A stretch of 64,000 bases of DNA from Bradyrhizobium ottawaense (GCF_002278135.3 NZ_CP029425.2:6300001-6364000), one strand, 5' to 3'; positions 24,034-32,545 are shown, numbered from the stretch's first letter. Notes: generated by a model not told the origin, from the letters alone. Numbers and translations are program-made.

Positions 24034-25608
24034 TCACGAATGCTGTGCCACCACGGCAGGTCGTGCCTGCGGCTGCGGCTCGAGATCGACCGACCAGAGG
24101 TCGCGATTGTCCACGTCTTTCAAGGTCACAGTCATCACGCCGCTGGCACCGTCGATGTCGACGCGGCCGAAGAATTGCAGTCCGAAACACGGCGCCAAAT
24201 TCTCGCCCTGCGCCGCGCTACAGCCGTTCTGGTACAGCGCGACCGGACCAAAGGTGTTGTCGAGCTCGCCCGGGCCCCAGGTGCCGGCGTGCAGCGGGCC
24301 AGAGACGAACTCCCAGAACGGCTCGAAGTCTTGAAACTGCGCCTTGCCGGGATCGTAATAATGCGCGGCGGTGTAATGCATGTCGGCGGTCAGCCAGACG
24401 ATGTTGCGCACGCCGGCGCGCTTGATGGAGGCCAGAAGGTCGGCGATCTCGTGCTCGCGCCGGTCGGGCGGCCCATCGCCGAGCGCGACGGCATCCAGGC
24501 TGACCAGGCCGATCGGCAAATCGGCCGCGATCACCTTCCAGGTCGCGCGCGAGGCCGCGAGCTCGCGCTTCAGCCAGGCGAGTTGCTCGGCACCCAAAAT
24601 CCAGCCGCGGTGATCGCCGCCCTTGTTCCAGCTGTCGTCGCGATAGCTGCGCATGTCGATCATGAAGACGTCCAGCAGCGGGCCGTAGGCGATCTTGCGA
24701 TAGACCCGGCCTTGCCGCGCGCCGATATCGCGGATCGGCATGAAGTCGAAGAAGGCGCGGCGGGCGCGCGCGACCAGGCGCGGGGTGCCGTCGTCGTCAT
24801 AACCGGCCTCGTCATGGCTGCCGGCCGGTGACCAGTCGTTGGTGACCTCGTGGTCGTCCCATTGCGCGAACATCGGCACCTCGGCGTGGAAGGCGCGAAA
24901 ATTCTCGTCGAGATGGTTGTATCTGTAATTGCCGCGAAACTGCCCCAGTGTGTGCGCGACCTCGGACTTTTCCTCGGTCACGAGGTTGCGCCAGATCTCG
25001 CCGTTCGGCAGCCTCTGCTCGGAAGGAACCGTGCAGTCGGCGTAGATGTGATCTCCGGAGTGGATGAAGAAATCCGGACGGTTATCGAGCATGGTGCGAT
25101 AGCTGCGATAGCCGCCGCGCGAAACGTCGATACCCCAGCCCTGCCCCGCGACATCCCCGGACCACACGAACGAGATCGACCGGCCCGCGGCCGGCGCGGT
25201 GCGGAAATGGCCGACGCGGCTTTCGCCGGCAATGCCGGCCGCGATGTCGTCGAAGCGCACGCGGTAGAAGATATCCTGGCCGGGCGGCAGATCGTTCAGC
25301 AGCAGCTTTGCGGTGAAATCCGCATCAAGCAGAGCGTCGCGCGAAGCTGACGCGATGATGGTCTCGAAGCTCTCGACGGTCGAGCATTCCACCTGCATCC
25401 GCGCGGGGCGGTCGGCGCGCGCCCAGATCACGGCGGAGTCCCCAGAGACGTCGCCGGACTGGATACCGCCCGCGATCTGCGGCCGATCGGCGGCGCGGCT
25501 GAGGTGTGGCGTTGCGAGCGTGCCGAGCGAGGCGACGGCGAGGCTGGAGGTCGAGCGGACCAGGAATTGCCGCCGGGTCCATGCGCGCGAAGCGCGGAGC
25601 GTTGCCAT
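24034..25608 (-). CDS. phoD: PhoD-family alkaline phosphatase/phosphodiesterase, Tat-exported
   Basis: 524 residues. The N-terminal twin-arginine motif TRRQFLVRSTSSLAVASLG marks Tat export of a folded, metal-loaded enzyme. A PhoD N-terminal domain (about 40-140; GIQSGDVSGDSAVIWARAD) precedes the metallophosphatase domain. Likely ligands are in WSGDVAGQGWG, FIHSGDHIYADC, AQWDDHEVTNDW and LTADMHYTAAHYY. It releases phosphate from organic esters or diesters in the periplasm. No Pho box (CTGTCAT repeats) was recognised upstream. Monocistronic. Confidence 0.92.
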   Translation of the reverse strand: MATLRASRAWTRRQFLVRSTSSLAVASLGTLATPHLSRAADRPQIAGGIQSGDVSGDSAVIWARADRPARMQVECSTVESFETIIASASRDALLDADFTAKLLLNDLPPGQDIFYRVRFDDIAAGIAGESRVGHFRTAPAAGRSISFVWSGDVAGQGWGIDVSRGGYRSYRTMLDNRPDFFIHSGDHIYADCTVPSEQRLPNGEIWRNLVTEEKSEVAHTLGQFRGNYRYNHLDENFRAFHAEVPMFAQWDDHEVTNDWSPAGSHDEAGYDDDGTPRLVARARRAFFDFMPIRDIGARQGRVYRKIAYGPLLDVFMIDMRSYRDDSWNKGGDHRGWILGAEQLAWLKRELAASRATWKVIAADLPIGLVSLDAVALGDGPPDRREHEIADLLASIKRAGVRNIVWLTADMHYTAAHYYDPGKAQFQDFEPFWEFVSGPLHAGTWGPGELDNTFGPVALYQNGCSAAQGENLAPCFGLQFFGRVDIDGASGVMTVTLKDVDNRDLWSVDLEPQPQARPAVVAQHS

Positions 25609-25727
25609 TCAGGAAACCTTCGTCGAATCGCGACGGAAGGTGCCTGCGCTCCTTGACTCCTACCCTTACGGTTTCTTGACCCCGCGCCTACGGTTTTGCG
25701 ACGCGCCGATGACGCGCTCAGACCGGG

Positions 25728-26147
25728 TTAACGCTGCCAGTTGCAGATGCCGCCGGAGCGGCACGGCCAGGTCTGGATGCGGGTATCCCTCGCCTGCGCA
25801 TCCAGCGGATTGCCGTGGCGATGCGCGAGTTTGGTCCGGGCTGCGCCGCGCGGCTGGGCAGGCCTGGCGTGCGCAACCTTCGGCTCGGCCGCACGGACGC
25901 GTTCGGCCGCAACCTTCTTCGGCGTGTCGACGGGTGCGGCGCGGGCCTGCGCCTCATTGCCGCCTCGCGCTTCCAGCGCAACCGGAGCGAAGTGCGTCTC
26001 GGGCCCGAGACGTTTCGGCGACAGCACGGCCTTGGAGAGATCGAGGCCGAGATATTCGTCTGGCTTGTAGTCGTCAGCGCGCGCGAAGCCGCCCCATGCG
26101 ATCACGAGGGCAACGGCAACTGCAAAAGGAACGCTTTTCAGGACCAC
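25728..26147 (-). CDS. Exported hypothetical protein, basic Ala/Arg-rich
   Basis: 139 residues. Signal peptide MVLKSVPFAVAVALVIAWGGFARA followed by DDYKPDEYLGLDLSKAVLSPKRLGP, a basic Ala/Pro/Arg-rich middle and a C-terminal pair of Cys (TWPCRSGGICNWQR) that may be disulfide-linked. No known domain. The AT-rich upstream region (26160-26190) includes AAAGGGATATTTTATCCTT, a possible operator or -10 region. Confidence 0.7.
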   Translation of the reverse strand: MVLKSVPFAVAVALVIAWGGFARADDYKPDEYLGLDLSKAVLSPKRLGPETHFAPVALEARGGNEAQARAAPVDTPKKVAAERVRAAEPKVAHARPAQPRGAARTKLAHRHGNPLDAQARDTRIQTWPCRSGGICNWQR

Positions 26148-26255
26148 GGACGCCTCCTGAAATTGATTTTGAAAGGGATATTTTATCCTTATTTAGGAGG
26201 CCTCGCTTGCGATTCCAGCGGCCAAGTGCCGCCGTGGTTAAGAAGTTTAGCGGTG

Positions 26256-27257
26256 TCAAGCGACCTTTCGCGTCGCCGCCGTCCCATCCAGGAACCCCAT
26301 CAAACGGCTACGGATGATCTGTTCCGCCTCGGTCATGATCCGATCGACGAGTTCCTTGCAGGAGGGGATGTCGTGGATCAGGCCGGCGACCATGCCGCAG
26401 CTCCACGCGCCGGCGTCCATCTGTCCCTCCAGCATGATCCTGGGATAGACGCCCGCGACCTGATCGTGGATGTCGTCGATCTTCAGCTTGTCGCCCTTCT
26501 CGCGCTCGATCTCGATCAGGCGATCGACATTGGCGTTCCTCAGCACGCGCTCGGTGTTGCGCAGGCTGCGCATGATCAGGCGGGTGTCGAGCTCGGTCGC
26601 GGCGACCAGCGCATTCTTCACGTTCTGATGCACGGGCGCTTCCTTGGTGGCGATGAAGCGCGTGCCCATGTTCATGCCGGCGGCACCCAGCGACAATGCC
26701 GCGACGAGGCTGCGCCCGTCCGCCATGCCGCCGGAGGCGACGAAGGGGATCTTCAATTCCTCCGCCGCGCGCGGCAGCAGGATCATGTTGGGAATGTCGT
26801 CCTCGCCGGGATGACCGCCGCACTCGAAGCCGTCGACGCTGACGGCATCGCAGCCGATCCGCTCGGCCTTGAGTGAGTGACGCACCGAGGTGCATTTGTG
26901 GATGACCTTGATGCCCGCCGCCTTCAGCGCCGGCATGTATTGTTCGGGGCTGCGGCCGGCCGTCTCCACCGCCTTGATGCCACCCTCGACGATGGCCGCG
27001 ATGTATTCCGGATAGGGCGGCGCCGCGAAGGTCGGCAGGAAGGTGAGGTTCACGCCGAACGGCTTGTCGGTCATGTCGCGGCAGCGCGCGATCTCCTTGG
27101 CGAGCAATTCCGGCGTCTTCTGCGTTAGGCCGGTGATGATGCCGAGCCCGCCGGCATTCGACACGGCGGCGGCCAGCTCGGCAAAGCCGACGAAATGCAT
27201 GCCGCCCTGGATGATGGGGTGCTCGATGCCGAACAGCTCGGTGATCGCGGTCTTCAC
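26256..27257 (-). CDS. Nitronate monooxygenase (2-nitropropane dioxygenase family)
   Basis: 333 residues, a TIM-barrel FMN enzyme. Visible: N-terminal IEHPIIQGGMHFVG, GLGIITGLTQ, the phosphate/flavin block FECGGHPGEDD, PFVASGGMADGRSLVAAL and the GAAGMNMGTRFIAT block near the C-terminal flavin site. It detoxifies propionate 3-nitronate and other nitronates. Cytoplasmic, monocistronic. A related FabK-like activity cannot be fully excluded. Confidence 0.9.
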   Translation of the reverse strand: MKTAITELFGIEHPIIQGGMHFVGFAELAAAVSNAGGLGIITGLTQKTPELLAKEIARCRDMTDKPFGVNLTFLPTFAAPPYPEYIAAIVEGGIKAVETAGRSPEQYMPALKAAGIKVIHKCTSVRHSLKAERIGCDAVSVDGFECGGHPGEDDIPNMILLPRAAEELKIPFVASGGMADGRSLVAALSLGAAGMNMGTRFIATKEAPVHQNVKNALVAATELDTRLIMRSLRNTERVLRNANVDRLIEIEREKGDKLKIDDIHDQVAGVYPRIMLEGQMDAGAWSCGMVAGLIHDIPSCKELVDRIMTEAEQIIRSRLMGFLDGTAATRKVA

Positions 27258-27411
27258 TTAATTCGCCTCCCGGAATTTGCTCAGATCGGGTTCAGTCTAG
27301 CCGGACTTTTGCGCCGCGGTCACCATTTCTCTCCGACGGTGGATCTCCATTTCGAGGGTCCCCGAGGCCCACACCTCGCGAGGGCCCCGCTGCCATTCGT
27401 GAACGCCGGCT

Positions 27412-27443
27412 CAAAAAGAAGCGCGGCACAGTGCGTGCCGCGC
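27412..27443 (-). terminator. Intrinsic terminator for the leftward small gene/PRC operon
   Basis: The stem GCGCGGCAC/GTGCCGCGC (27421-27443) is followed on the minus strand by TTCTTTTT. It lies 35 bases after the stop of the 52-residue gene. Confidence 0.8.
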
Positions 27444-27477
27444 TCGTCTCTGACGTCTCACGGGAAGCCCGCCTGTC

Positions 27478-27636
27478 TCAGTGCGTCTTCGTCTCGTGCC
27501 ATTTCTCGAGATCGGGCTTCTCCTCGTCCGATCCCTGCTCCTTCTCCGGATTGCCCTTCCAGGGCTTGTCCGTCTGCCGGTGCGAACCCCAATCGTTCTG
27601 CTGCCGGGGATCGTCGTTAGGCCGTTCCTTGCTCAT
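27478..27636 (-). CDS. Small hydrophilic conserved hypothetical protein
   Basis: 52 residues, starting MSKERPNDDPRQQNDWGSHR and ending DLEKWHETKTH; strongly charged, Gln/Lys/Asp rich, with no hydrophobic core, so probably disordered. GGGAG ribosome binding site about 7 bases upstream. It starts 22 bases after the PRC-barrel gene and has its own terminator, so it is probably the second gene of an EcfG-type operon. Function unknown; the hydrophilic composition is reminiscent of desiccation/stress proteins (inference). Confidence 0.75.
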   Translation of the reverse strand: MSKERPNDDPRQQNDWGSHRQTDKPWKGNPEKEQGSDEEKPDLEKWHETKTH

Positions 27637-27657
27637 CGATCTCCCTTTCCGTGAACG

Positions 27658-28032
27658 TCAAGCAAAGGGAACACCATAATAGGAGTTGATGCCGCGCACC
27701 GCGGCATCATCACCCCAGTTCCAATCGCTTCGTTCGCCATATTTCGGCGCCCCTTCCAGTTCCTTGGTGGTGATGCCGGTGACATACCCGCCAAGCTCCG
27801 TGTCGTATTTCAGCGACTGCCAGGGCAACGGGTAGTGGTCGTTGCCGAGGCCCAGGAATCCGCCGAAGCCAAGCACGGCGTAGGACACCCTGCCGCTGAC
27901 CTTGTCGATCATCACGCGTTCGATCGAACCGATCCGGTTGCGGTCGGCGCCGTAAACCGACGTTCCCTCGACCTTGTCGCTGCCGATCAGCCGTCCCATC
28001 TCGCTGCGGCCCAGCTCGCCTTGATTCAGCAT
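27658..28032 (-). CDS. PRC-barrel domain protein
   Basis: 124 residues from ATG at 28032, chosen because GGAGG lies just upstream and an EcfG-like promoter at 28062-28086 leaves a leader of about 25 bases; a start at 28053 would leave almost none. PRC-barrel domain at about residues 15-95 (VYGADRNRIGSIERVMIDKVSGRVSYAVLGFGGFLGLG). Such domains occur in RNA-processing and photosynthetic proteins; the stand-alone rhizobial type has no proven function and is typically stress induced. Cytoplasmic. Confidence 0.88.
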   Translation of the reverse strand: MLNQGELGRSEMGRLIGSDKVEGTSVYGADRNRIGSIERVMIDKVSGRVSYAVLGFGGFLGLGNDHYPLPWQSLKYDTELGGYVTGITTKELEGAPKYGERSDWNWGDDAAVRGINSYYGVPFA

Positions 28033-28061
28033 CTCAATCCTCCACTCAGCCAATGTGAATC

Positions 28062-28086
28062 AACCGGATGAGCAAGCGATCGTTCC
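28062..28086 (-). promoter_or_regulatory. EcfG-like promoter for the PRC-barrel operon
   Basis: On the minus strand GGAAC (28086-28082), 16-base spacer, GGTT (28065-28062). Arranged back to back with the promoter at 28114. Confidence 0.65.
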
Positions 28087-28113
28087 GGCGCCGATGTTCC
28101 CGGAAGTGGACCA

Positions 28114-28138
28114 GGAACATCGCAGGGAAGGAGCCGTT
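28114..28138 (+). promoter_or_regulatory. EcfG-like promoter for the TPP enzyme gene
   Basis: GGAAC at 28114-28118, 16-base spacer, CGTT at 28135-28138: a perfect match to the general-stress sigma consensus. The start codon is 35 bases downstream. Confidence 0.75.
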
Positions 28139-28173
28139 CTCTGAACTTCACGCACAACCGAGAGCCACGCGCG

Positions 28174-29970
28174 ATGTCCCAGACCGTCTCCGACTTCATC
28201 GTCCAGCGTCTGCATCAATGGGGCGTGCGGCACATCTTTGGCTATCCCGGCGACGGCATCAACGGCGTGTTCGGCGCGATGAACCGGGCCCAAGGCAAGG
28301 AAGGCGAGATCGGCTTCGTGCAGGCGCGGCACGAGGAGATGGCGGCATTCATGGCCAGCGCCTACGCAAAATTCTCAGGGCAGCTCGGCGTCTGCATCGC
28401 GACCTCGGGCCCGGGTGCCTCGCATCTCATCACCGGGCTCTACGATGCGCTGCTCGATCACCAGCCGGTGCTGGCGATTGTCGGCCAGCAGGCCCGCAAC
28501 GCTCTCGGCGGGCACTATCAGCAGGAGATCGACCTTCTCTCCATGTTCAAGGACGTCGCCGGTGCCTACGTCATGCAGGCATCCTCGCCTGCGCAAGTGC
28601 GACACTTGATCGACCGAGCCGTGCGGATCGCGCTGGCGCGGCGGGCCCCGACCGTGATCATCCTGCCCAACGACCTGCAGGAAGAGCCTTACGAGAGCCC
28701 GCCGCGTGCACACGGCACGCTGCATTCCGGCATTGGTTATAGCGCGCCCAGCATCATGCCACGTGAGGCCGATCTCGATCGCGCCGCGGAAGTGCTCAAT
28801 GCCGGCAAGAAGGTCGCGATGCTCGTCGGCGCCGGCGCCCTTGGCGCCACCGACGAGGTGATCGCCGTCGCTGACCGGCTCTCGGCCGGCTGCGCCAAGG
28901 CGCTGCTCGGCAAGGCAGCACTGCCCGACGACCTGCCATGGGTCACCGGCTCGATCGGCCTGCTCGGCACCGAGCCCAGCTACAACATGATGATGGAGTG
29001 CGACACGCTGCTGATGGTCGGCTCTGCCTTCCCCTATGCCGAGTTCCTGCCGAAGGAAGGCGCGGCCCGCGGCGTGCAGATCGACATCGACGCCGGCATG
29101 ATGTCGATCCGCTTTCCCATGGAGGTCGGCCTCGTGGGCGATGCCGCCGAGACGCTGCGCGCTCTGTTGCCGCGGCTGAAGCCCAAGAGCGACGGCGCCT
29201 GGCGCCAAAGTATCGAAGCTGACGTCGCGACATGGTGGAAGACGCTGGATGGCCGGGCACATCAGCCGGCGGCGCCCGTCAATCCGCAGCTCGTCGCCTG
29301 GGAATTGTCCCCGCGCCTGCCCGACCGTGCGATCATCACCAGCGATTCCGGCTCTTGCGCCAATTGGTTCGCCCGCGACCTGAAGATGCGCCGCGGCATG
29401 ACGGCCTCGCTCTCCGGCGGCCTCGCCTCGATGGGCGCCGCAGTGCCCTATGCGCTCGCCGCCAAATACGCCCATCCGGACCGTCCGGTAATCGCGCTGG
29501 TCGGCGACGGCGCAATGCAGATGAACAACATGGCCGAATTGATCACCGCCGCGAAATACTGGCGCTCCTGGCGCGACCCGCGCTTCGTCGTCTGCGTCTT
29601 CAACAACGAGGACCTCAACCAGGTGACCTGGGAGCAGCGCATCATCAACGGCGATCCCAAATTCGAAGCCTCGCAGCGCATTCCCGACGTCTCCTATTCA
29701 CGCTTCGCCGAGCTCATCGGCCTGCGCGGCATCTTCGTCGACACCCCACAGTTGCTCGGCTCGGCCTGGGAGCAGGCGCTGGCAAGCGAGATGCCCGTCG
29801 TGCTGGAGGTGAAGACCGATCCCGAAGTGCCGCCGCTGCCGCCGCATATCACGCTTCAGCAGGCCAAGAACTTCTCGCTCGCCCTCTTGAAGGGCGATCC
29901 GAACGAGAGCGGGATGATCAAGGGAGCAGCGCGGCAGGTGCTCGAAACGATCCTGCCCGGAAAGCAATGA
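28174..29970 (+). CDS. Thiamine pyrophosphate-requiring enzyme (pyruvate oxidase/acetolactate synthase-like)
   Basis: 598 residues, a three-domain TPP enzyme. The N-terminal PYR domain contains the catalytic Glu (QARHEEMAAFMASAYAKFSG), the central domain spans about 190-330, and the C-terminal PP domain has the GDG...NN motif (VGDGAMQMNNMAELI then FNNEDLNQVTWEQ). Not an anabolic ALS by context (no ilvN). It resembles PoxB and the stress-associated TPP proteins of rhizobia. Probable decarboxylation of a 2-oxo acid; product not predictable. An EcfG-like promoter precedes it and a 75-residue gene follows 8 bases after the stop. Confidence 0.88.
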   Translation: MSQTVSDFIVQRLHQWGVRHIFGYPGDGINGVFGAMNRAQGKEGEIGFVQARHEEMAAFMASAYAKFSGQLGVCIATSGPGASHLITGLYDALLDHQPVLAIVGQQARNALGGHYQQEIDLLSMFKDVAGAYVMQASSPAQVRHLIDRAVRIALARRAPTVIILPNDLQEEPYESPPRAHGTLHSGIGYSAPSIMPREADLDRAAEVLNAGKKVAMLVGAGALGATDEVIAVADRLSAGCAKALLGKAALPDDLPWVTGSIGLLGTEPSYNMMMECDTLLMVGSAFPYAEFLPKEGAARGVQIDIDAGMMSIRFPMEVGLVGDAAETLRALLPRLKPKSDGAWRQSIEADVATWWKTLDGRAHQPAAPVNPQLVAWELSPRLPDRAIITSDSGSCANWFARDLKMRRGMTASLSGGLASMGAAVPYALAAKYAHPDRPVIALVGDGAMQMNNMAELITAAKYWRSWRDPRFVVCVFNNEDLNQVTWEQRIINGDPKFEASQRIPDVSYSRFAELIGLRGIFVDTPQLLGSAWEQALASEMPVVLEVKTDPEVPPLPPHITLQQAKNFSLALLKGDPNESGMIKGAARQVLETILPGKQ

Positions 29971-29978
29971 GGTCAACC

Positions 29979-30206
29979 ATGAGCGACTTTCGCGACATCC
30001 AGCACGGCGTCAACGATCCCGTCGATGGCGTCGATGTAAAATACCATTTCAACGACAACAAGACTCCGCACGAGCGCGCGCAGCGCCATGCCGATGTGCG
30101 TGCCGAAGCCACGGCCGTCGCCGCTGAGCCGTTTCTCCCCGAGCGGCTGCGACGCAAGCCGACCGATCCCATCAATCCGCGCACCGGGCGGAATCCGGCG
30201 GATTAA
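29979..30206 (+). CDS. Small hydrophilic hypothetical protein, co-transcribed with TPP enzyme
   Basis: 75 residues, MSDFRDIQHGVNDPVDGVDV at the start and PTDPINPRTGRNPAD at the end. Charged, no membrane segment, low hydrophobicity. It begins 8 bases after the TPP enzyme, so the two share the EcfG-like promoter at 28114. No family recognised. Confidence 0.75.
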   Translation: MSDFRDIQHGVNDPVDGVDVKYHFNDNKTPHERAQRHADVRAEATAVAAEPFLPERLRRKPTDPINPRTGRNPAD

Positions 30207-30212
30207 TCGTTA

Positions 30213-30237
30213 GGAACCTCGGCGCATACGACGTGTT
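30213..30237 (+). promoter_or_regulatory. EcfG-like promoter for DUF4142 gene (first copy)
   Basis: GGAAC at 30213-30217, 16-base spacer, TGTT at 30234-30237. The other DUF4142 gene (34092) has the same TGTT -10 variant. Confidence 0.55.
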
Positions 30238-30293
30238 GATCGGCGCAATATCGCGCGGCAAGAGGCCGCGCGCCCACTCGGAGGGACCGAACC

Positions 30294-30845
30294 ATGAGAC
30301 GTACCATCATCGCCCTTGCCTGCGTGCTTGTCGCAGGGCCCGCGCTCGCCCAATCTCTTGGCGAGAAGACCGGCGTCAATTCGGCGCTCGGTGTCGCGCC
30401 AACGACTGCCGACTTCGTCAAGCAGGTCGCCATCAGCGACATGTTCGAGATCGAGTCGAGCAAGCTCGCTACGCAAAAGGGCAACGCGCAGGAGAAGAGC
30501 TTCGCGCAGCAGATGGTGACCGACCACACCAAGACCAGCACCGAGCTCAAGGGTCTCGTCGGTGACGGCAAGGTGCAGGCGACCCTTCCGACGGCGCTCG
30601 ACAGCTCGCACCAGAGCAAGCTCGACAAGCTCAAGAGCGCGAATGGCAAGGACTTCAGCTCGGACTACAATTCCTACCAGGTGAGCGCCCATGAGGATGC
30701 CGTGTCGCTGTTCGAGCGCTACGCCAAGGGCGGCGACAATTCGGCGCTGAAGGATTGGGCCGGCAAGACTCTGCCGGCGCTCAAGCACCATCTCGACATG
30801 GCCAAGGAGCTCGGCAAGGCGCCGAGCGTCGGCCAGGCGAAGTAA
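30294..30845 (+). CDS. DUF4142 exported protein
   Basis: 183 residues. Signal peptide MRRTIIALACVLVAGPALA, then a DUF4142 four-helix domain (ADFVKQVAISDMFEIESSKLATQKGNAQEKSFAQQMVTDHTKTS). The domain is ferritin-like in shape and found in periplasmic proteins linked to envelope stress; no reaction is established. Preceded by an EcfG-like promoter, followed by a G/C hairpin. A second, shorter DUF4142-like protein is encoded at 34092. Confidence 0.9.
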   Translation: MRRTIIALACVLVAGPALAQSLGEKTGVNSALGVAPTTADFVKQVAISDMFEIESSKLATQKGNAQEKSFAQQMVTDHTKTSTELKGLVGDGKVQATLPTALDSSHQSKLDKLKSANGKDFSSDYNSYQVSAHEDAVSLFERYAKGGDNSALKDWAGKTLPALKHHLDMAKELGKAPSVGQAK

Positions 30846-30856
30846 ACCTCGAACGA

Positions 30857-30879
30857 GGGCGCCGGCGTGGCCGGCGCCC
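30857..30879 (+). terminator. GC hairpin after DUF4142 gene
   Basis: GGGCGCCGGC and GCCGGCGCCC form a perfect 10-bp stem with a GTG loop, 12 bases after the stop codon. It lacks a U-tract. Confidence 0.5.
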
Positions 30880-30972
30880 CGCGGGCCTGGTGCCGACGCG
30901 GCCGAACCCAGGAACCTTCGTTGATTCCGGGCTTTACAAATTTGTCATGAAGAACATCTCGCCTGCGGACCG

Positions 30973-31551
30973 ATGGCGCTCGTAACAGTCAAACCCACCC
31001 GGATCGATACGGCGATCGCGAACGAGATCGCGCACCACACCAACTCCGGCCTCGAGCATGCGGCCCAGACATTGACCTGGGGCGCCGACGAGCATGTGCT
31101 CATCGCGCTCGCCGCCGCGGGATGGCTCTACACCCGGCTGCGGCAACCGCAGCAGCGTCGCGTTGCAGATCACATTCTCATGGTCTCGCTGGCGACAGCC
31201 GTGCTGCCGCATGTTCTCAAATCCGTGTTCGATCAGACCAGGCCGGACCGGCTGACGGTGGCCGGCCACTGGCGCGGCGTCCCCTTCTCGGGGCGATCAC
31301 GCGACGCATTTCCCTCCGGTCACGCCGTGCACATGGGCGCCCTCGCCTCGGCGGCCGACCTGTTGCCGCCTGCCCGGCGTCAGGCGGTCCGCTTCGTTGC
31401 CGTGGCGCTGTCGTTGACGCGCATCGTGGTGCTGGCGCATTGGGCCAGCGACGTGGTGGCCGGTTTCGCGCTCGGCGTCGCCGTCGAGCGACTGTTCAGG
31501 CCGTTCACGCTGGCGAAGCGGCGGTCCAAGGCCTCACGGATACGGCCATGA
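30973..31551 (+). CDS. PAP2 superfamily phosphatase, membrane
   Basis: 192 residues with several membrane segments. The three PAP2 motifs are present: K-S-V-F-D-Q-T-R-P-D-R (motif 1, KxxxxxxRP), AFPSGHAVHMG (PSGH, motif 2) and SLTRIVVLAHWASDVVAG (SRxxxxxHxxxD, motif 3 with Thr for one Ser). Acid phosphatase acting on lipid phosphates such as phosphatidate or undecaprenyl-PP at the periplasmic face. Stop overlaps the start of the next gene (ATGA), so it is translationally coupled to the DUF3147 pair. Confidence 0.88.
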   Translation: MALVTVKPTRIDTAIANEIAHHTNSGLEHAAQTLTWGADEHVLIALAAAGWLYTRLRQPQQRRVADHILMVSLATAVLPHVLKSVFDQTRPDRLTVAGHWRGVPFSGRSRDAFPSGHAVHMGALASAADLLPPARRQAVRFVAVALSLTRIVVLAHWASDVVAGFALGVAVERLFRPFTLAKRRSKASRIRP

Positions 31552-31895
31552 CCGAATACCTCCTGCGCTTCATCGCCGGCGGCCTGATCGTCTCTGCCTT
31601 CTCCATCCTGGGCGACATGCTGCGGCCGAAGAGCTTTGCCGGCCTGCTCGGCGCGGCGCCGTCGGTCGCTCTGGCCACCCTCAGCATCGCCGTCGTCCAG
31701 CACGGCCCGCAATATGTCGCCGCCGAAAGCTGGACGATGATCTATGGTGCCATCGCACTCGGCTGCTACAGCATCGTCGTCTGCCATCTCCTGATGAGGT
31801 TTCATTTCTCCGCACTGCCAGCCACCATTCTCGCTTTTGCCGCATGGCTCGTCGTCGCCTTCGCTCTGCTCGCGGGTTTCGGAGGTGCTGCCTGA
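31548..31895 (+). CDS. DUF3147 small membrane protein
   Basis: 115 residues, about four membrane segments, starting MTEYLLRFIAGGLIVSAFSI and containing LGDMLRPKSFAGLLGAAPSVALATL, the hallmark of DUF3147. Start overlaps the PAP2 stop by ATGA, and its own stop overlaps the next start (TGATG). Inner-membrane protein of unknown function, probably acting with its neighbours. Confidence 0.85.
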   Translation: MTEYLLRFIAGGLIVSAFSILGDMLRPKSFAGLLGAAPSVALATLSIAVVQHGPQYVAAESWTMIYGAIALGCYSIVVCHLLMRFHFSALPATILAFAAWLVVAFALLAGFGGAA

Positions 31896-32380
31896 TGCTG
31901 GTCAAGATGTCTGCATCGGCGCTGAAACAGACTCGGTGGTACGAGTACGGTATCCGCTTTCTGCTCGGCGGACTGGCGACGGTCCTCGCGGGAGCCGTGA
32001 CCACAGGTTTCGGCGTCTCCGTCGGCGGCCTCTTCCTCGCGCTCCCCGCCATCTTCTGCGCCAGTGCAACGCTGATCGAAAGCCATGAGCGCCGCGCCAA
32101 GGAAAAGGCCGGCCTCAGCGGAGACAGACGCGGGCAGCAGGCCGCAGCGCTCGATGCCGCCGGTGCCGGCCTTGGGAGCATCGGTCTCGCAGCGTTCGCT
32201 GCAGTCTTTTATCTCGTGGTTTCGACAACCGTGATCGGCGCATTCGTCGCCGCCATCCTGGTATGGGCGGCCGTGTCGGTGTCGGCTTGGTGGCTGCGGC
32301 GAAAGCTTCGCATCACCTCGAGGACCGTGCAGACCAAACGCATGGGGCCATCAGCGAGGGGCCGCGGCCTCTTCCCGTAG
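31895..32380 (+). CDS. DUF3147-related membrane protein
   Basis: 161 residues from ATG at 31895. Two N-terminal membrane segments (YGIRFLLGGLATVLAGAVTTGFG and VGGLFLALPAIFCASATLIESH), a charged loop (ERRAKEKAGLSGDRRGQQ), then two more C-terminal segments. The GGLFLALPAIFCAS block parallels the LLGAAPSVALAT block of the preceding gene, pointing to an old duplication. Its 3' end overlaps the convergent gene at 32351 by 30 bases. Function unknown. Confidence 0.78.
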   Translation: MLVKMSASALKQTRWYEYGIRFLLGGLATVLAGAVTTGFGVSVGGLFLALPAIFCASATLIESHERRAKEKAGLSGDRRGQQAAALDAAGAGLGSIGLAAFAAVFYLVVSTTVIGAFVAAILVWAAVSVSAWWLRRKLRITSRTVQTKRMGPSARGRGLFP

Positions 32381-32545
32381 CATCAGAAAGCCGTACATCT
32401 CGGCGGCCGTCTGAAGCTGATCGATGCGCGCAAGAACAATTTCGCGCTGGCGGCCGTCCGGCAGGCCCGACAGTTCATGCTCGAGCCGCAGCTTCTGCGC
32501 CCCGAGACGCTGTTCGAATGTATGTGGCTCAGATCGTCTTCGCAT
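32351..32545 (-). CDS. Small helical hypothetical protein
   Basis: 64 residues: EQRLGAQKLRLEHELSGLPD then QREIVLARIDQLQTAAEMYGFL, an amphipathic two-helix hairpin likely to be a coiled coil. It overlaps the 3' end of the rightward membrane gene by 30 bases and the preceding leftward small gene by 17 bases, implying translational coupling with the latter. No membrane segment. Unknown function. Confidence 0.7.
   Translation of the reverse strand: MRRRSEPHTFEQRLGAQKLRLEHELSGLPDGRQREIVLARIDQLQTAAEMYGFLMLREEAAAPR

Noticed and set aside
25609..25727. Pho box upstream of phoD
   Set aside because: No CTGTCAT direct repeats; only loosely similar CCTACGGTTT segments were found.
30911..30940. GGAAC-N16-CTTT upstream of the PAP2 gene as a stress promoter
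   Set aside because: The -10 part has only two or three matching positions and differs from all accepted examples.
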